Assembly (NCBI GenBank): GCA_037043455.1
Contig: JAWPHD010001814.1
Location: 228,992-292,991, forward strand
Reading direction: 5' to 3'
From: Cyrtodaria siliqua
Lineage: Eukaryota > Mollusca > Bivalvia > Adapedonta > Hiatellidae
Length of the DNA: 64,000 nucleotides
Below are positions 53,771 through 64,000 of this stretch, in pieces. Each line of letters begins with the position of its first letter. The stretch's first letter is position 1. The notes below the pieces were generated by a model. That model was not told the DNA's origin. It made no database searches and saw nothing but the letters and a program-made list of their open reading frames with translations. Position numbers and translations under genes: made by a program.

Positions 53771-56669
53771 ATGTCTTATCAGTATGAAGAGGCACTGCCT
53801 CCTGAGGCGCGACAACGATATTCTTTAAAGTTACAGTTGGCTGGCTTAGAAATATGCCCTTACAAGATCGCCGCAGACACGTGGGTCAATGACCCGAAAC
53901 AGTGGCCAGCCGTTGACTACAAAGATGTTTACACATACTTGATCAAAAGTCCACGTAAGTTCTTTAAAAATGTCACGAACAAATAGAAAGATATAAAATA
54001 ACACTTTTTTCCTGCGATATAATTCGAATGTAAATTGGCATTAATACTAGTAATTAGCAAATTACCCCACCCACCCAGATTTTAAAAATATTTTTTAAAC
54101 TGTCTGACCCACATTTTGGTTATTAATAATGATATGAAACTATCACTTTTACAACTGTATCTATCTGGCTATCTGTCTTTATTTACTTGTACCACTATAT
54201 AACCTTTACACAACCTTTTGAGTATTATGAGAAGCCCCATTCCAGGTGTGATCACATTGGGGATCTGACCTAGTACCTCTAGGACAAGAGGCACGTATCT
54301 GTACTTGTCCGCAACTCTATTTATTATTTACCTGTACAATGCTGTATTTTTTTAATTAATATAGAATCAAATGTTTTATGTTTTGCAGGACTGTTCTCAC
54401 AGGAGGCCATGGAGAACTACCGGGCACTGGAGGCACACACATTCTTTGTGTCGGGCTGGGTACAGACCGTGCATCATCTGAAAACGACCAGTGGACATGT
54501 TGTGTTTCGGGCGGATGTAAAACCCTCTTGGCGCGTGACTGAAGAACCACATCATCCTTGGGTGACGCTTAAATCGTCTGGACCAGTTGTCAATGCTCAC
54601 TGTGATTGCATGGCAGGGTAAGATAACGATAATGCAACTTATCTATTTTAGTTAAGAGAAGAAGTGTAGATTCTTACGGATGGCAGGAGGACTCAGATGT
54701 ACAGTACTGGTTCTACCCAGGAAAATTTGGTGGTCTGCCTCCACTACAAACAATCTACCGTCATATACAACCTTACATGCGTTGAAAATGACGTAAAACA
54801 CCATACAACACAAACAAAACAATTTAGTTTAAACTTATTTTACTTTTATTGGGAAAACAGTTTTCGCAACTTCTGCTTAGCTGGCTTTCTGGGTAGAACC
54901 AGTACTAAGCAGTGTGATTTTACAACCTTTCTCAAGGATAAATAACACAGTCATAGTTAGGATCGAACCTTTCTACCAGGAAGCAGACAAGTTACCATTG
55001 AAATATACACACTGCTTAATTAAAAAAAATCATTTATAGGAAGCATAATGGACTTACTTATTTCAGCTGTTATTAAATACTTGTGTGGCTAAATTAGACT
55101 CCTAGTTTAATTCATTGGCAAAATTACTATGACGGGAGCCGAGTTTGATGTATGTGATATGGTTTAAATTTTAAACTTTATATAAGAGTGCATTCTTAGG
55201 TAAAGACGGGGACGGACACATGTATATCATATAAAGTGATTTAATTTTTGTCCCATCTTTTATATTACAGGTTAGGAGAGACCTGCTCACACGTCGGTGC
55301 GCTACTGTTCAAGATGGAGGCTGCAGTAAGGTTGGGGTATACCAGTTTAGCCTGTACAGATGTACCCTGTACCTGGAATGCGTGTTTTGTCAAGAACGTT
55401 CAGGCAGCGGAGATCTCGGACATAAAGTTTTATAAAACTACTTCAAAAGAAAGACTTCAGAGTTCAAAGAAAAAGTTAAAGACTGCACACGAGCCGGCGA
55501 GTGATGCCAAACAACAAGAGTTTCTGCAATCCCTGGCAAGTTTAAATGACAACATAGTTGGGTTAAGTGCTTTCAAGGAATATAGTGACCGGTTTGTTGA
55601 CTTTGGTCCAGTACCATCTGGTAGTAAGTTGCCAGTGTCTTTGAGGAAGTTACATTCAAATGAATACGTGGGGATGAAAGGGCCGGAATTGACAGATTTG
55701 TGTAATTCAGTGCATGAAAAGCTAGAAGTAACCCAGCCTGAAGTTCTGTATGTAGAGGAGGTAACCAAGAACCAATCAGCATCCGCAGTATGGCACGACC
55801 AAAGAATTGGACGGATAACGGCATCTGTAGCCAAAGATTGTTTAAGAACCAACCAAACCACTCCAGCACCTTCGCTAATCAAGAGGATTTGTGTACCCCA
55901 GAACCGTCCTCTTAAAGTTCCCGCGATAGATTGGGGAAATAAGCACAAGGAAGATGCTTTTCGAGTCTACCAGAACATATATACAAACTCAGGACCAGTA
56001 CCAGATACTGTGCCAAGTGGCCAGGTGTATACCACGATCGGAAGTGCACATGCAGACAGTCGTGAAACTAAATCCGGGCTAGTCATATGCAAGGAAAAGC
56101 CATTTCTTGGAGCTTCTCCAGATGGTGTTGTGTGTCAGTGTTGTGGCAATGGACTGTTAGAAATAAAATGCCCGTACAAATACAGAGACCAATCCCTAAA
56201 GGATGCATTGGAAGACAGCACATTTTGTATGGACACAGACTATAAACTAAAACGTAACCACCAATACTTCGCCCAGGTGCAGATGCAAATGTTTGTTTGC
56301 AATGCTGTGTTTGCCGATTTTGTAGTTTGGACACCAGTTGACTGTGTTATAGTCCGAGTAAAACGAGATGACAGTTACATAAGTGAAATGATCCCATCTC
56401 TGGAAATATTTTGGAAGAGGCATATCTTGCCAGAAGTACTCACTAGAAAGATGGAACTTGGGGCTGAGATTGGCTCGAAAGAAAAGGAGAACACTCTTCC
56501 AGAGAAAACGTACTGTGTGTGTAGGACAAAATCTGATTCAGGAAGTATGGTTGGATGCGACCGTTGTGACCAGTGGTACCATCCAAAATGCTTGGGACTG
56601 AAGCGATTGCCACCAACAAAAACATGGTATTGTCCTGCATGTAGGAAATTGATAAAAAAAGGACAGTGA
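53771..56669 (+). CDS. SWIM zinc finger - YqaJ-type nuclease - PHD finger protein, 3 exons
   Basis: Exons 53771-53954, 54389-54617 and 55271-56669 have consensus GT-AG borders (GTAAGT, GTAAGA, TTTGCAG, ATTACAG) and compatible phases. They give 603 residues from ATG 53771. A SWIM-type finger CDC...CSH spans the exon 2/3 join (about 133-145). A lambda-exonuclease/YqaJ-type PD-(D/E)XK nuclease covers about 310-480, with E365 in GNKHKE, D422 in GASPDG and E435/K437 in LLEIKCPY, so the active site looks intact. A C4HC3 PHD finger (YCVCRTKS ... CDRCDQWYH ... WYCPACR) closes the protein at about 563-598. No stops or frameshifts. A poly-A signal AATAAA lies at 56768. Proteins of this type are multicopy in bivalves and cnidarians; YqaJ partners are encoded by ISL2EU-type DNA transposons. 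It faces a THAP-DDE transposase gene, which supports that origin. A host-domesticated gene is an alternative. Confidence 0.85.
54660..54900 (+). repeat. SINE-like body in intron 2 of the nuclease gene
   Basis: Shares TTCTTACGGATG, TGGTTCTACCCAGGAAAA and GGTCTGCCTCCACTA with the SINE at 48235-48415, and CCGTCATATAC and AATGACGTAAAACA with 42841-43033. The tRNA-like head is not seen. Confidence 0.6.
54901..55270. other. Remainder of intron 2
   Basis: No feature except the acceptor polypyrimidine tract (CATCTTTTATATTACAG, ending at 55270). Confidence 0.6.
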
Positions 56670-57361
56670 ATATGTGACAATACCGCATCATTGCTTGTGC
56701 CATCATTGTTAAGGTAGTAACTTGGCCGTGTAAACCGATTCCACAAAACAATTAAGTGAATTTTGCAAATAAACGGAAACTCGAGTTCATGAACACATTT
56801 TAGCTAAGCATATTTTTAGTGAAGTTTTGTTCTGATTTTAGATATGAAAAATGTTAAATATGAACAGTTAAAATACACTTTTGGAATTAAATGTTGAGGC
56901 CAAATAAAATAATACCTGTGTTCACTGTAACATTGTTTTAAAAAATGGGTCTTGTGAATTTACTGCATAATAAGTTTGAAATACTGACCTGTTTTAAAAT
57001 TTGCTCATTTAAACGTTTAACTCTTTTATAAGGTCACATTTTTCATATTAAATCGCTAATATTGTGCATACAGGGACGTGATGGATGCCGGCATGTTGTT
57101 TGTTTTTCAAGGGCACTGTGAAAATCCACTGTGAAAATCACGTATTATTTTATTTGGCCTGAGTTTTGAAGTTTTGTTTACAAATTATAGTTTGATACAC
57201 ATCTCTAATATGTGAAGAGAGATGGGAAGGAAAGATTACAATACTGTATTCTTACTGTATCTTGAAGAATCTGTATGTCCGAAAAAGAATTATAAATAAC
57301 TTGGAACACTTTGATTTCATATTTTCTTTTATTAAAGCACATTTTTAACTTGTGTTATTTT
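56670..57361. other. 3' flank of the nuclease gene
   Basis: AT-rich 3' untranslated or intergenic sequence. AATAAA is at 56768-56773 and again near 56903. Confidence 0.5.
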
Positions 57362-57549
57362 TGTCTTTAAAGGGACACTTGGCAATCACGATTTTTTTTA
57401 AGCATGGCTCTTCTTTTTTTGCATGTAAGAACAGTATATATTACTATTTAAATTGCAAACTCAGGAAGTCAAAATGATTATAGATTATAAATAGGTCGGC
57501 TAATTTTCATTTTTCATACAGATTTCAAGATTGCTGTGTGTCCCTTTAA
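57362..57549. mobile_element. TTAA-type MITE, short copy 1
   Basis: TTAA, then AGGGACACTTGGCAATC at the left. GATTGCTGTGTGTCCCT, then TTAA, at the right. About 180 bp, non-coding. Confidence 0.75.
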
Positions 57550-57685
57550 CATGTAAATAAAGGAATTAAAACGAATATATAATAATACAGTGTCATGTGG
57601 TATTTTGATATGGGTTCCTTTGAAAGTACTTCAATGACTAGATAATATGAATGACTAGGTATAGTAGCGAAATGATATTTGCCTT

Positions 57686-57868
57686 TAAAGGGACACATGG
57701 CAATCTTGATTTTTCCTTTTAATATGTTGTTTTTGCATAATAACTCCATATATGACTTACTGTTGATTACGTGTATATTTCACCAATATTATAATTAAAA
57801 CAATGGTGGAATAAATGCAGGAAATTTAAAACAAAACATTTTTTATCAAGATTGCTGTGTGTCCCTTT
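57686..57868. mobile_element. TTAA-type MITE, short copy 2
   Basis: TTAA then AGGGACACATGGCAATCTTG at the left. CAAGATTGCTGTGTGTCCCT then TTAA at the right. It lies 140 bp from the previous copy, in the same orientation. Confidence 0.75.
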
Positions 57869-58268
57869 AACATATTAATAAATAAATAACCAACAATCGG
57901 ATCAATAAATAGAAATAAATATAATATTACTGCCATTTTTTATTGTTTAAAACCTTCCTTTAATAAATAACGCCTTCATTATGACAAACATGTAAACATA
58001 ATAATATTTAATCTGGACAATACAATTACTCATTTAATAAATTAATACAACATACTAGTATTTTGAAAGAACTTGAATGACTAGATAAAATATATACACA
58101 TACATGTGCTACTAATCGCCCATTGCAATATATGGCTTGCTGCAATCACTATTAACAGAATGCCCATATTATATACTGCAAAACTCTTACAATTGAATAA
58201 TTCAACCCACTACATAATGCCATTGGTTATGGTTAATCTCTGTGACTGAAAACATAGCATACACAGCT
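57869..58268. other. AT-rich spacer between the convergent genes
   Basis: No gene. It contains several TTTATT motifs that could serve as poly-A signals for the minus-strand transposase gene. Confidence 0.45.
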
Positions 58269-60751
58269 CTAGTCTTTATACACAATGCCAGTACCCAGGT
58301 TGACAAGTGCTGCACACACCTTAAGAATCTTGTCACAACTAGACAAAGTTGATTCAATACTTTCATCTTTTAAACTCTGAACAACACGAATTGGCAGTGT
58401 TCCTTTCAAAATAGTAAAGCGGTTTTTGAGCAATCCTATAACACGCTCTATGTGTATACGGACAGAAGAAATCTTATTGGAGATTTCAAGGTCTCTAGCG
58501 GGTAACTGTTTTCTTCCTTTAGTGAAAGATGGGGTCAACAGTTCAGCACTGCACTTTGCTGCAAAATCATCCTTTAAGGTGAAACCTCGATCTGCAAGTA
58601 TTTGGTCCCCTGGCAAGTGATATTTGTGGTCAATAAATCCAGAATCGCGAACAATTTGTACATCAGATGCTCTTCCACCCCATGCCTTTGATATAAAGTT
58701 AATTTGACCTAGAGGTGAACAAGAGATCAAAAATTTAATTGTACAATGTTTCTTGTAGGAACTGTAGCACTGTGCCCGCGCAAGTAGATTCTTCGGTGCT
58801 TCTATAAATATTTCGAAACAGTCAATGATGGAAGTCAGTCTAGGGAATTTTCGTTTAAACACTGGAGGAATGATTGTAAATATTGACTCTCGATCAGACC
58901 ACTTCACCATAAAACCAATATTGTCATGCAATAGATCTACCCATTTCCAAAAGTAGTCTATCAAAGTTGATTTTGGAATTCCTTTAACATGAGCTAAGAA
59001 CTCGAATGAAACATTGTGCCGAAGTTTGATAAATGTAAGGAACAGCTGCTCCTTCAGCGGTAAGCTTGACTTGTTGGTACTTTTGCTACCTAGACACGTA
59101 CACAAAAACAGAAAGATCTTCATGAAAACATCCCAGCTTACACCAGTCATCATTTGGCATGCTGTATTGTTCCCTTCTACTGAAGAGGATGAAAGTGTTG
59201 ATGCTCCAACTATCTTCTCTAGTTCTACTATACGTTCTAAGGCCTGGTCTCTTTCTTTGCGTATATTTTCGATCTCAGTGTAGAACATCTCTCTTTCTGA
59301 TACATGGACTGGCTGGTTCATTGGCGTTATGGGGGTAGCAGTGAATATAGGGTCATCGTCAATGTCTTCATCAAGCGACCTAGTAAACTGGTGGTTAAGC
59401 TTCATATCGTCAATCGTACAGTTTTCTTCACTTGACCAATGGCACGGTGTCTTTATTAAATCTTGATTGGTGTCTACGAGTTGAAGCTTCTTTCTGACTC
59501 GAGATGGTCCATTTGGTTTAACTGCAATCAAAAATAAAGAAATCAATAATATACCATTTTATTTTGACTAAAATTTGAAAATCTTCATTCATATTCATAC
59601 ACAAATTCAGATAACTAAGATAGAACTAGGTTCTTGGATTAACAAAAAAAGAAGTATTTCTGTAACTGCAATGTAATCATTTAATGGATAAAAGTGAAAG
59701 ATAGAGGATAAGAGATATACATAATTAACTTTCTTTTTCCTGCAAAAAGTCATAAACATAGGAACGACAGATGGTTAACTTAAGTTAATGGTTAAAGTTG
59801 ATAGCTATAGTTATCGAAATGTTAAATATTGTTAAAATTGCGAAACGAGGGCTGAAGTATTACAAAGAAGATTTTATGTTCTGAATTTAAATAGATATTT
59901 ATATCTAGACACAGTTTTTTTAATGATAAAATACTAAAACAGAAAATACATACCTCCATTTGTTGCTCGATGAGCAGCCCTCTTATAGCGGTCGACCTTA
60001 ATGGTCGATTTCCCTTGAAGATCATCTCGTTTACTCCGTGAGGTTTTGGGTAGTACTGAGGGAACGTATTCTGGATGGAATGGCTCATTCACTTTGGCAC
60101 CTGTAACACAATATAAAAAATTGGTACAATTTTTGTCACAAATTGGTACAGTTTTGTCGCAATCAACCGTCTCAAATTTATGAATGGAAACTATTCTCAA
60201 GTCACAATTGTTATATATATATATATGAGATTAAATCTTCTTGGCCCTCTTTTTGTCAACATGCCACATGGCCTCCATTAAATTAAAACTGAGAATACAA
60301 ACTTGTTCTGAGGTAAAATACAAAAAAATAAATAAAGAAATACACCCCTTCCAGGTTTTTCGTTCCCGAAAATACACTCACTGAAAACATGTTTGTCCTT
60401 CGTTAAGTGGGTGGGGGTGGTGGTACAGATATAATTTGTTCTTGGAAAGATTATTTGAAAAACATTATTTCTTTACTAAAACATTGCAATTATAACATTA
60501 AACACTTAATTATACGAACCAGTTATGAAATGTGCAGAGCAAACGTAATTGTGACCGGTACGCGGAGACCACCGTTTGTTCTTGTTTACAGTTCCATCTG
60601 GATTTAATACAGCTCTGCCGATCGCCGTTAACCATTTTTCCCTTCTAGAACGCTCTGTTGGAATTATGTAAAACTGGAGGTCTGGGTTTTTCTTTTTGTT
60701 TGCAACACAACCATGAACGCAACGCCTCTTGGCGCGTGACTGAAGAACCAC
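58269..60751 (-). CDS. THAP zinc finger - DDE_Tnp_4 (PIF/Harbinger/ISL2EU-type) transposase, 3 exons, start codon not found
   Basis: Exons about 60751-60520, 60100-59954 and 59521-58269 join in phase (1, 1), giving about 543 residues. Exon 1 encodes a THAP finger: RRCVHGCVANKKK, FYIIPTERSRREKWL, NYVCSAHF; the conserved tail HPEYVPSVL follows in exon 2. Residues about 201-231 are a likely coiled coil. The DDE_Tnp_4 domain has Asp360 (IIDCFEIFIE), Asp437 (LADRGF) and Glu485 (IHIERVIGLLK), with a helix-turn-helix-like block FLAHVKGIPKSTLIDYFW before it. All three catalytic acids are present. The THAP frame has no in-frame ATG: the region upstream is an 80-bp copy of nuclease exon 2, and a stop occurs about 20 codons before the first cysteine. 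The 60751 end is therefore the frame's first alternative start (GTG), not a proven start. Role: DNA binding and cleavage of transposon ends. Closest type by architecture: ISL2EU or Harbinger transposases. Confidence 0.8.
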
Positions 60752-60804
60752 ATCATCCTTGGGTGACGCTCAAATCGTCTGGACCAGTTGTCAATGCTCA
60801 CTGT
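60725..60804 (+). repeat. 80-bp copy of nuclease exon 2
   Basis: Identical to 54524-54603 except one base (C at 60771 versus T at 54570). Direct orientation. It overlaps, in antisense, the 5' part of the transposase exon and its upstream sequence. Confidence 0.93.
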
Positions 60805-60940
60805 CATCCAGTCAACTTCCGGTAGGTTGAGATATTCATTAGGTGAAAATAAAAGGGTTTACTCGGACTTTATCCTCAATCTCTATATGAAAAATGAAAA
60901 TATTAGACCATGATTTAAATTAGAAGTATGGATCCATATT
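60805..60940. other. 5' flank of the transposase gene
   Basis: No clear promoter motif is recognised. Confidence 0.35.
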
Positions 60941-61066
60941 GGTGTTTTAAAATCAGACAACACCAAAAGAAGATATATAGATGTAAACAAAAAAATAAAG
61001 CTTGGTGTTTTAAAATCAGACAACACCAAAAGAAGATATATAGATGTAAACAAAAAAATAAAGCTT
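60941..61066. repeat. 63-bp perfect tandem duplication
   Basis: Two copies of a unit beginning GGTGTTTTAAAATCAGACAA and ending AAAAAAATAAAGC. GGTGTTTT and AACACC within the unit are inverted relative to each other. Confidence 0.93.
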
Positions 61067-61670
61067 TCAATATAATTCAACATAAATTTTCAAAACCATG
61101 CTAGACAAGCACTATGATGACAAACGTTTCGATACCAGTGACATATACTAGTCAACCATCACAATAAACAGTATGTGAATAATACGTGTTGTAAGTGATT
61201 CGTGAAATATAAATGAATCCAAGTTTTAGACCGTTAATTTGCTGACACGTCAATACCAAATTAAGTCATTAAAATAACATATCATGGTTTAATTTCTACT
61301 GACTAGCGTTAAGACTATGGGCGTTTCGACGTAGTTACGAATTGCCTAATTTGTCGCGACTTCGCCAAAATGGTGAATCAGGCGGTTAATCTTGCAAATG
61401 TATATTTTTGATTTTTTTTTTGTTTCCTTTCCTTTCACAGATTAATATTAATCAGAACTATTCAAATTTGCTTACACTACGGCATGATGAAATGAATTAC
61501 AATTAGAATTTTGTTATAATACTGATCTGAGTATGGCTACAAGAGGATATTACAAGCAATACTGATTATTGAAATGGGAAAATCAGGTTTTTGGTCAGGA
61601 AACAGTCAGGGAATTGACGATTGACACTATTTTCATCGTGGGTTTGCTAAATCTGTAAAGAAGTCCAAAT
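61067..61670. other. AT-rich gene-free stretch
   Basis: No gene or repeat recognised. Confidence 0.45.
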
Positions 61671-61671
61671 A

Positions 61672-61737
61672 TATAGAAGCCGAGTCATATTGAAATAACA
61701 GTGTTGATAGATTTCACAATAAGACTCGGCTTCTATA
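61672..61737. repeat. Hairpin with 20-bp arms
   Basis: TATAGAAGCCGAGTCATATT (61672-61691) faces AATAAGACTCGGCTTCTATA (61718-61737) with one mismatch and a 26-bp loop. AATCTGTAAA-containing sequence lies on both sides. Confidence 0.88.
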
Positions 61738-61811
61738 GGATCGAATATATATAAAAAATCTGTAAAAAAATCAAAATACGTGTGTCATAGTAAACCGTGA
61801 TTTTTACTATA

Positions 61812-62037
61812 TTTCCAGGGTTCCAGAAAAGGGTTATGTTCCTGCTGGTTGACATACGCAAGCAGTTTGACGACGTGAAGAGAAATTCAAACAGATTCCG
61901 TCCTGCTGAACCTGTAAATGAAGACTGATCTTGATCAAATTCTAGAGCCAGTCTATACACAGGCGGAATTCTTAAAACTTGGAAGATGTGCTGAAGAACG
62001 TAGAAAAGACACAAAAACTGGTACAAAAATCATCGTA
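61812..62037 (+). other. Possible exon fragments, unrecognised
   Basis: After a plausible acceptor (ATATTTCCAG, ending at about 61819) a frame reads GFQKRVMFLLVDIRKQFDDV and continues for about 35 codons to a stop. It looks like one helix of a SANT/Myb-like domain. An overlapping frame from 61918 reads MKTDLDQILEPVYTQAEF. Neither has further support. Confidence 0.2.
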
Positions 62038-62291
62038 TGTGAGCCGTATCATACTAAAATGGGCCTTAAAGCCATTGCGACCAGTGTAGACCCAGATCAG
62101 CCTGCGCGTCAACACTATCTGATCAGGGTCTACTGTTCACTTGAAGCCTCGGCCCTCTATAACTTATAAGGCTTTACTGACTAAGTCGCGAACAGTGTAA
62201 ACCCTGATCAAACTGCACGGACATGCAGGCTGATCTGGGTCTATAATGGCCGCAGTTGTCACAAGGTCCATTTTTGCATGATGCGGCTCAT
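62038..62291. mobile_element. Foldback MITE with ~72-bp inverted repeats
   Basis: Arm 62041-62112 (GAGCCGTATCATACTAAAAT ... GACCCAGATCAGCCTGC) is a diverged inverted copy of 62218-62289 (GCAGGCTGATCTGGGTC ... ATGATGCGGCTC). An inner pair, CTGATCAGGGTCTAC and AACCCTGATCA, adds to the symmetry. Short frames in it are artefacts. Confidence 0.85.
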
Positions 62292-63440
62292 ATATTAGTG
62301 TATGTTTCCAAGTAGATGACATCAATTTGTTCTTGTTGAATATTTTAACTACATTCCCACACATTTTTGTTTACACCGATTGGCTTTAAAGGATGGTCAC
62401 TTTGAAACAGTTGATTTTAATAGGGTGAGACCTGAGAGACCTTCATTGATTGTTTCCTTGTTTTATTGCCATTTATTTTTAAATACTATATTTGAGATAA
62501 AAATATTCAAAAATCCAAAAGGAATGGAGATTTGTTTTATTCTAAAAAGCATTAAGAGTTTTGAAAATGTTGAGCCTTGCATATTTTTGTGCAGAATTAG
62601 TTTGCATGGTCACTTATCCATTTCTTTTAAATATCTTTCAGATAAACAAGATGACATCAATTGGAGGAGCACACGGTAGAGATGGCGTTAAGATGATGGA
62701 AAAGTGAGTATTCAGGAAGATGGGGGTGACTGATTTGCGTCTCTAAATGGTCACCCATTAGATATAGAGATAGACAAAGGATCAGCATTAGTGGGCAGCA
62801 GTTTCTATCATGCGGACGTGTCACTATTATATATGTCAGAATAATACTGGATCTAACATGGGTTGTCACATATTGTTTTACTTTACAAATAATAAGAATG
62901 ACACAACCACATACTCAAAACATCCATCTGCCATTCTTAATGGAAAAGTGAGTGAGATTATATCAATCCTTCTACCGAAAGAAAAGGCTTGGTGACTTTG
63001 AGTAATGCACTGTTTTCCAAAAAATTATTTATTTTGGTGTGTGGGGTGGGGTGCGGGGGTCGGTATTATTCTGATATTAGTTGGTGTGATGGCTCCTTGG
63101 CAGTAGTAGGAATAAAGATAAAATGTTACTAATCAATCTAAAACATAAAGTCTGATTATTATTTACTTCTAAAGGGGCTTGAGACAAAGAAACACATCAT
63201 ACGTATTGCTGAATTTTTACTCGCTATTTTGCTTTATCACATAACTTACGGTGTGGGAGTGGAATAATACCATAACACTAGTTATATGAGTATGCAAATA
63301 AGCAATGTATGCGCTGTCAAAAAAAATCGATAATGACTATAATCCAATTCTCACTGTTTATGTCGGTTCCGCATGTTAAAGCGACAGGCAAATGCAATAA
63401 AAGTCGATATGTGAGTTATGTGATAAAAAATATCTAACAT
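62292..63440. other. Gene-free stretch
   Basis: No supported gene, RNA or repeat. Confidence 0.45.
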
Positions 63441-63445
63441 TCGTT

Positions 63446-63558
63446 CTCATTCATTATTGAATTTATTAAACTCGTTAGCAAAAATGATATAATGCTCGGC
63501 AAGAGCCTCCCATTATATAATTGTGCCAACTCGTTTAATAAATTCAATAATGATTGAG
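63446..63558. repeat. Inverted repeat / small MITE-like hairpin
   Basis: CTCATTCATTATTGAATTTA (from 63446) faces TAAATTCAATAATGATTGAG (ending 63558). The arms are about 31 bp with three mismatches. Confidence 0.85.
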
Positions 63559-64000
63559 TACCCATGTAAGATCCTCTATAGATATGTTTTTATGACAGTG
63601 GAAAAGTATAGCGTTACCACCACAAATTAATGTCCTATTAATTTTTTCTTAGGATTTGTTATGATTGCAAAATTTATTTAGTGTTTTAATATAAAATAAT
63701 TATCAAATAAAGTATTGAACCTCCGCCATTTTTCAAACTTCAAACAGAAGCATATAAGGAAATGATTGTTGTACAGGTCATCATTGTTATGAAGTCACTG
63801 CGAACATTAATGATTTCACAGAAAGATCAGATTGTCGTATAAATGTTTATATAGATACAGTGCTATACTCTAAACCATGAGTTCCTATGATAACATTTTC
63901 AAATCATTAGCTCTACAACACATATAAGAGTCCAAGTTTAACTTCCTTCCCAGCCAACGTCCCGTCTGGTCTGGCGCATACGTCAAGACTCGGCCCACTT
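63559..64000. other. Gene-free stretch at window end
   Basis: Nothing recognised. Confidence 0.45.

Noticed and set aside
62036..62364. Minus-strand frame with YEPHHAKMDL
   Set aside because: It lies on the inverted repeat of a MITE; the opposite arm gives a similar frame.

Overview
This is a eukaryotic, AT-rich, intron-containing window dominated by repeats. I read it as an invertebrate genome, most probably a bivalve mollusc. The reasons are an N-terminal fragment of an alpha-2-macroglobulin/TEP/CD109-type gene, several transposon families common in lophotrochozoans, short tandem blocks carrying AAGGTCAAGGTCA-type sequence, and tRNA-derived SINE-like repeats. Genus cannot be called from the sequence alone. 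No bacterial genes, CRISPR arrays or rRNA genes were seen.

Layout. 0-5 kb: interspersed repeats and a heavily broken copy of a multicopy invertebrate protein family on the minus strand. 5.4-21.4 kb: a repeat mosaic. It contains two copies of a compound minisatellite (23-bp units followed by 27-bp units), each with the same 3' flank, then tandem blocks with ~155-bp and ~318-bp periods, CT-rich blocks and a MITE-like family. 21.8 kb: a small broken exon. 22.99-28.38 kb: a nearly intact hAT DNA transposon bounded by short inverted repeats. Its minus-strand gene can be modelled as four phase-compatible exons and predicts a fusion of a C76/UL36-like cysteine protease domain to a TTF zinc finger-DUF4371-hATC transposase, with a canonical PCNA-binding (PIP) box near the N terminus. 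31.8-38.6 kb: four exons of an A2M/TEP-family gene, covering MG1 and the start of MG2, with minisatellites in the introns. 39-50 kb: repeats, a ~585-bp inverted duplicate pair 8 kb apart, hAT relics, SINE-like elements and foldback arrays. 50.5-52.6 kb: three LINE fragments in alternating orientation. 53.2-60.8 kb: a two-gene DNA-transposon-like unit. A plus-strand SWIM-YqaJ nuclease-PHD gene (three exons) faces a minus-strand THAP-DDE transposase gene (three exons), the gene pairing known from ISL2EU-type elements. 61-64 kb: hairpin and MITE elements, with no convincing gene.

How the genes work together. The only host-like gene is the partial A2M/TEP gene. The other long reading frames belong to mobile elements. 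In the 53-61 kb unit, the transposase would bind and cut the element ends, and the nuclease/PHD protein is the expected partner. In the 23-28 kb element, one polypeptide would combine transposition with a deubiquitinase-like protease and PCNA docking. It carries two in-frame stops near the C terminus, so this copy is probably recently inactivated. Exon joins were deduced by hand from splice-site consensus and reading phase. They are mutually consistent but not backed by transcript data.
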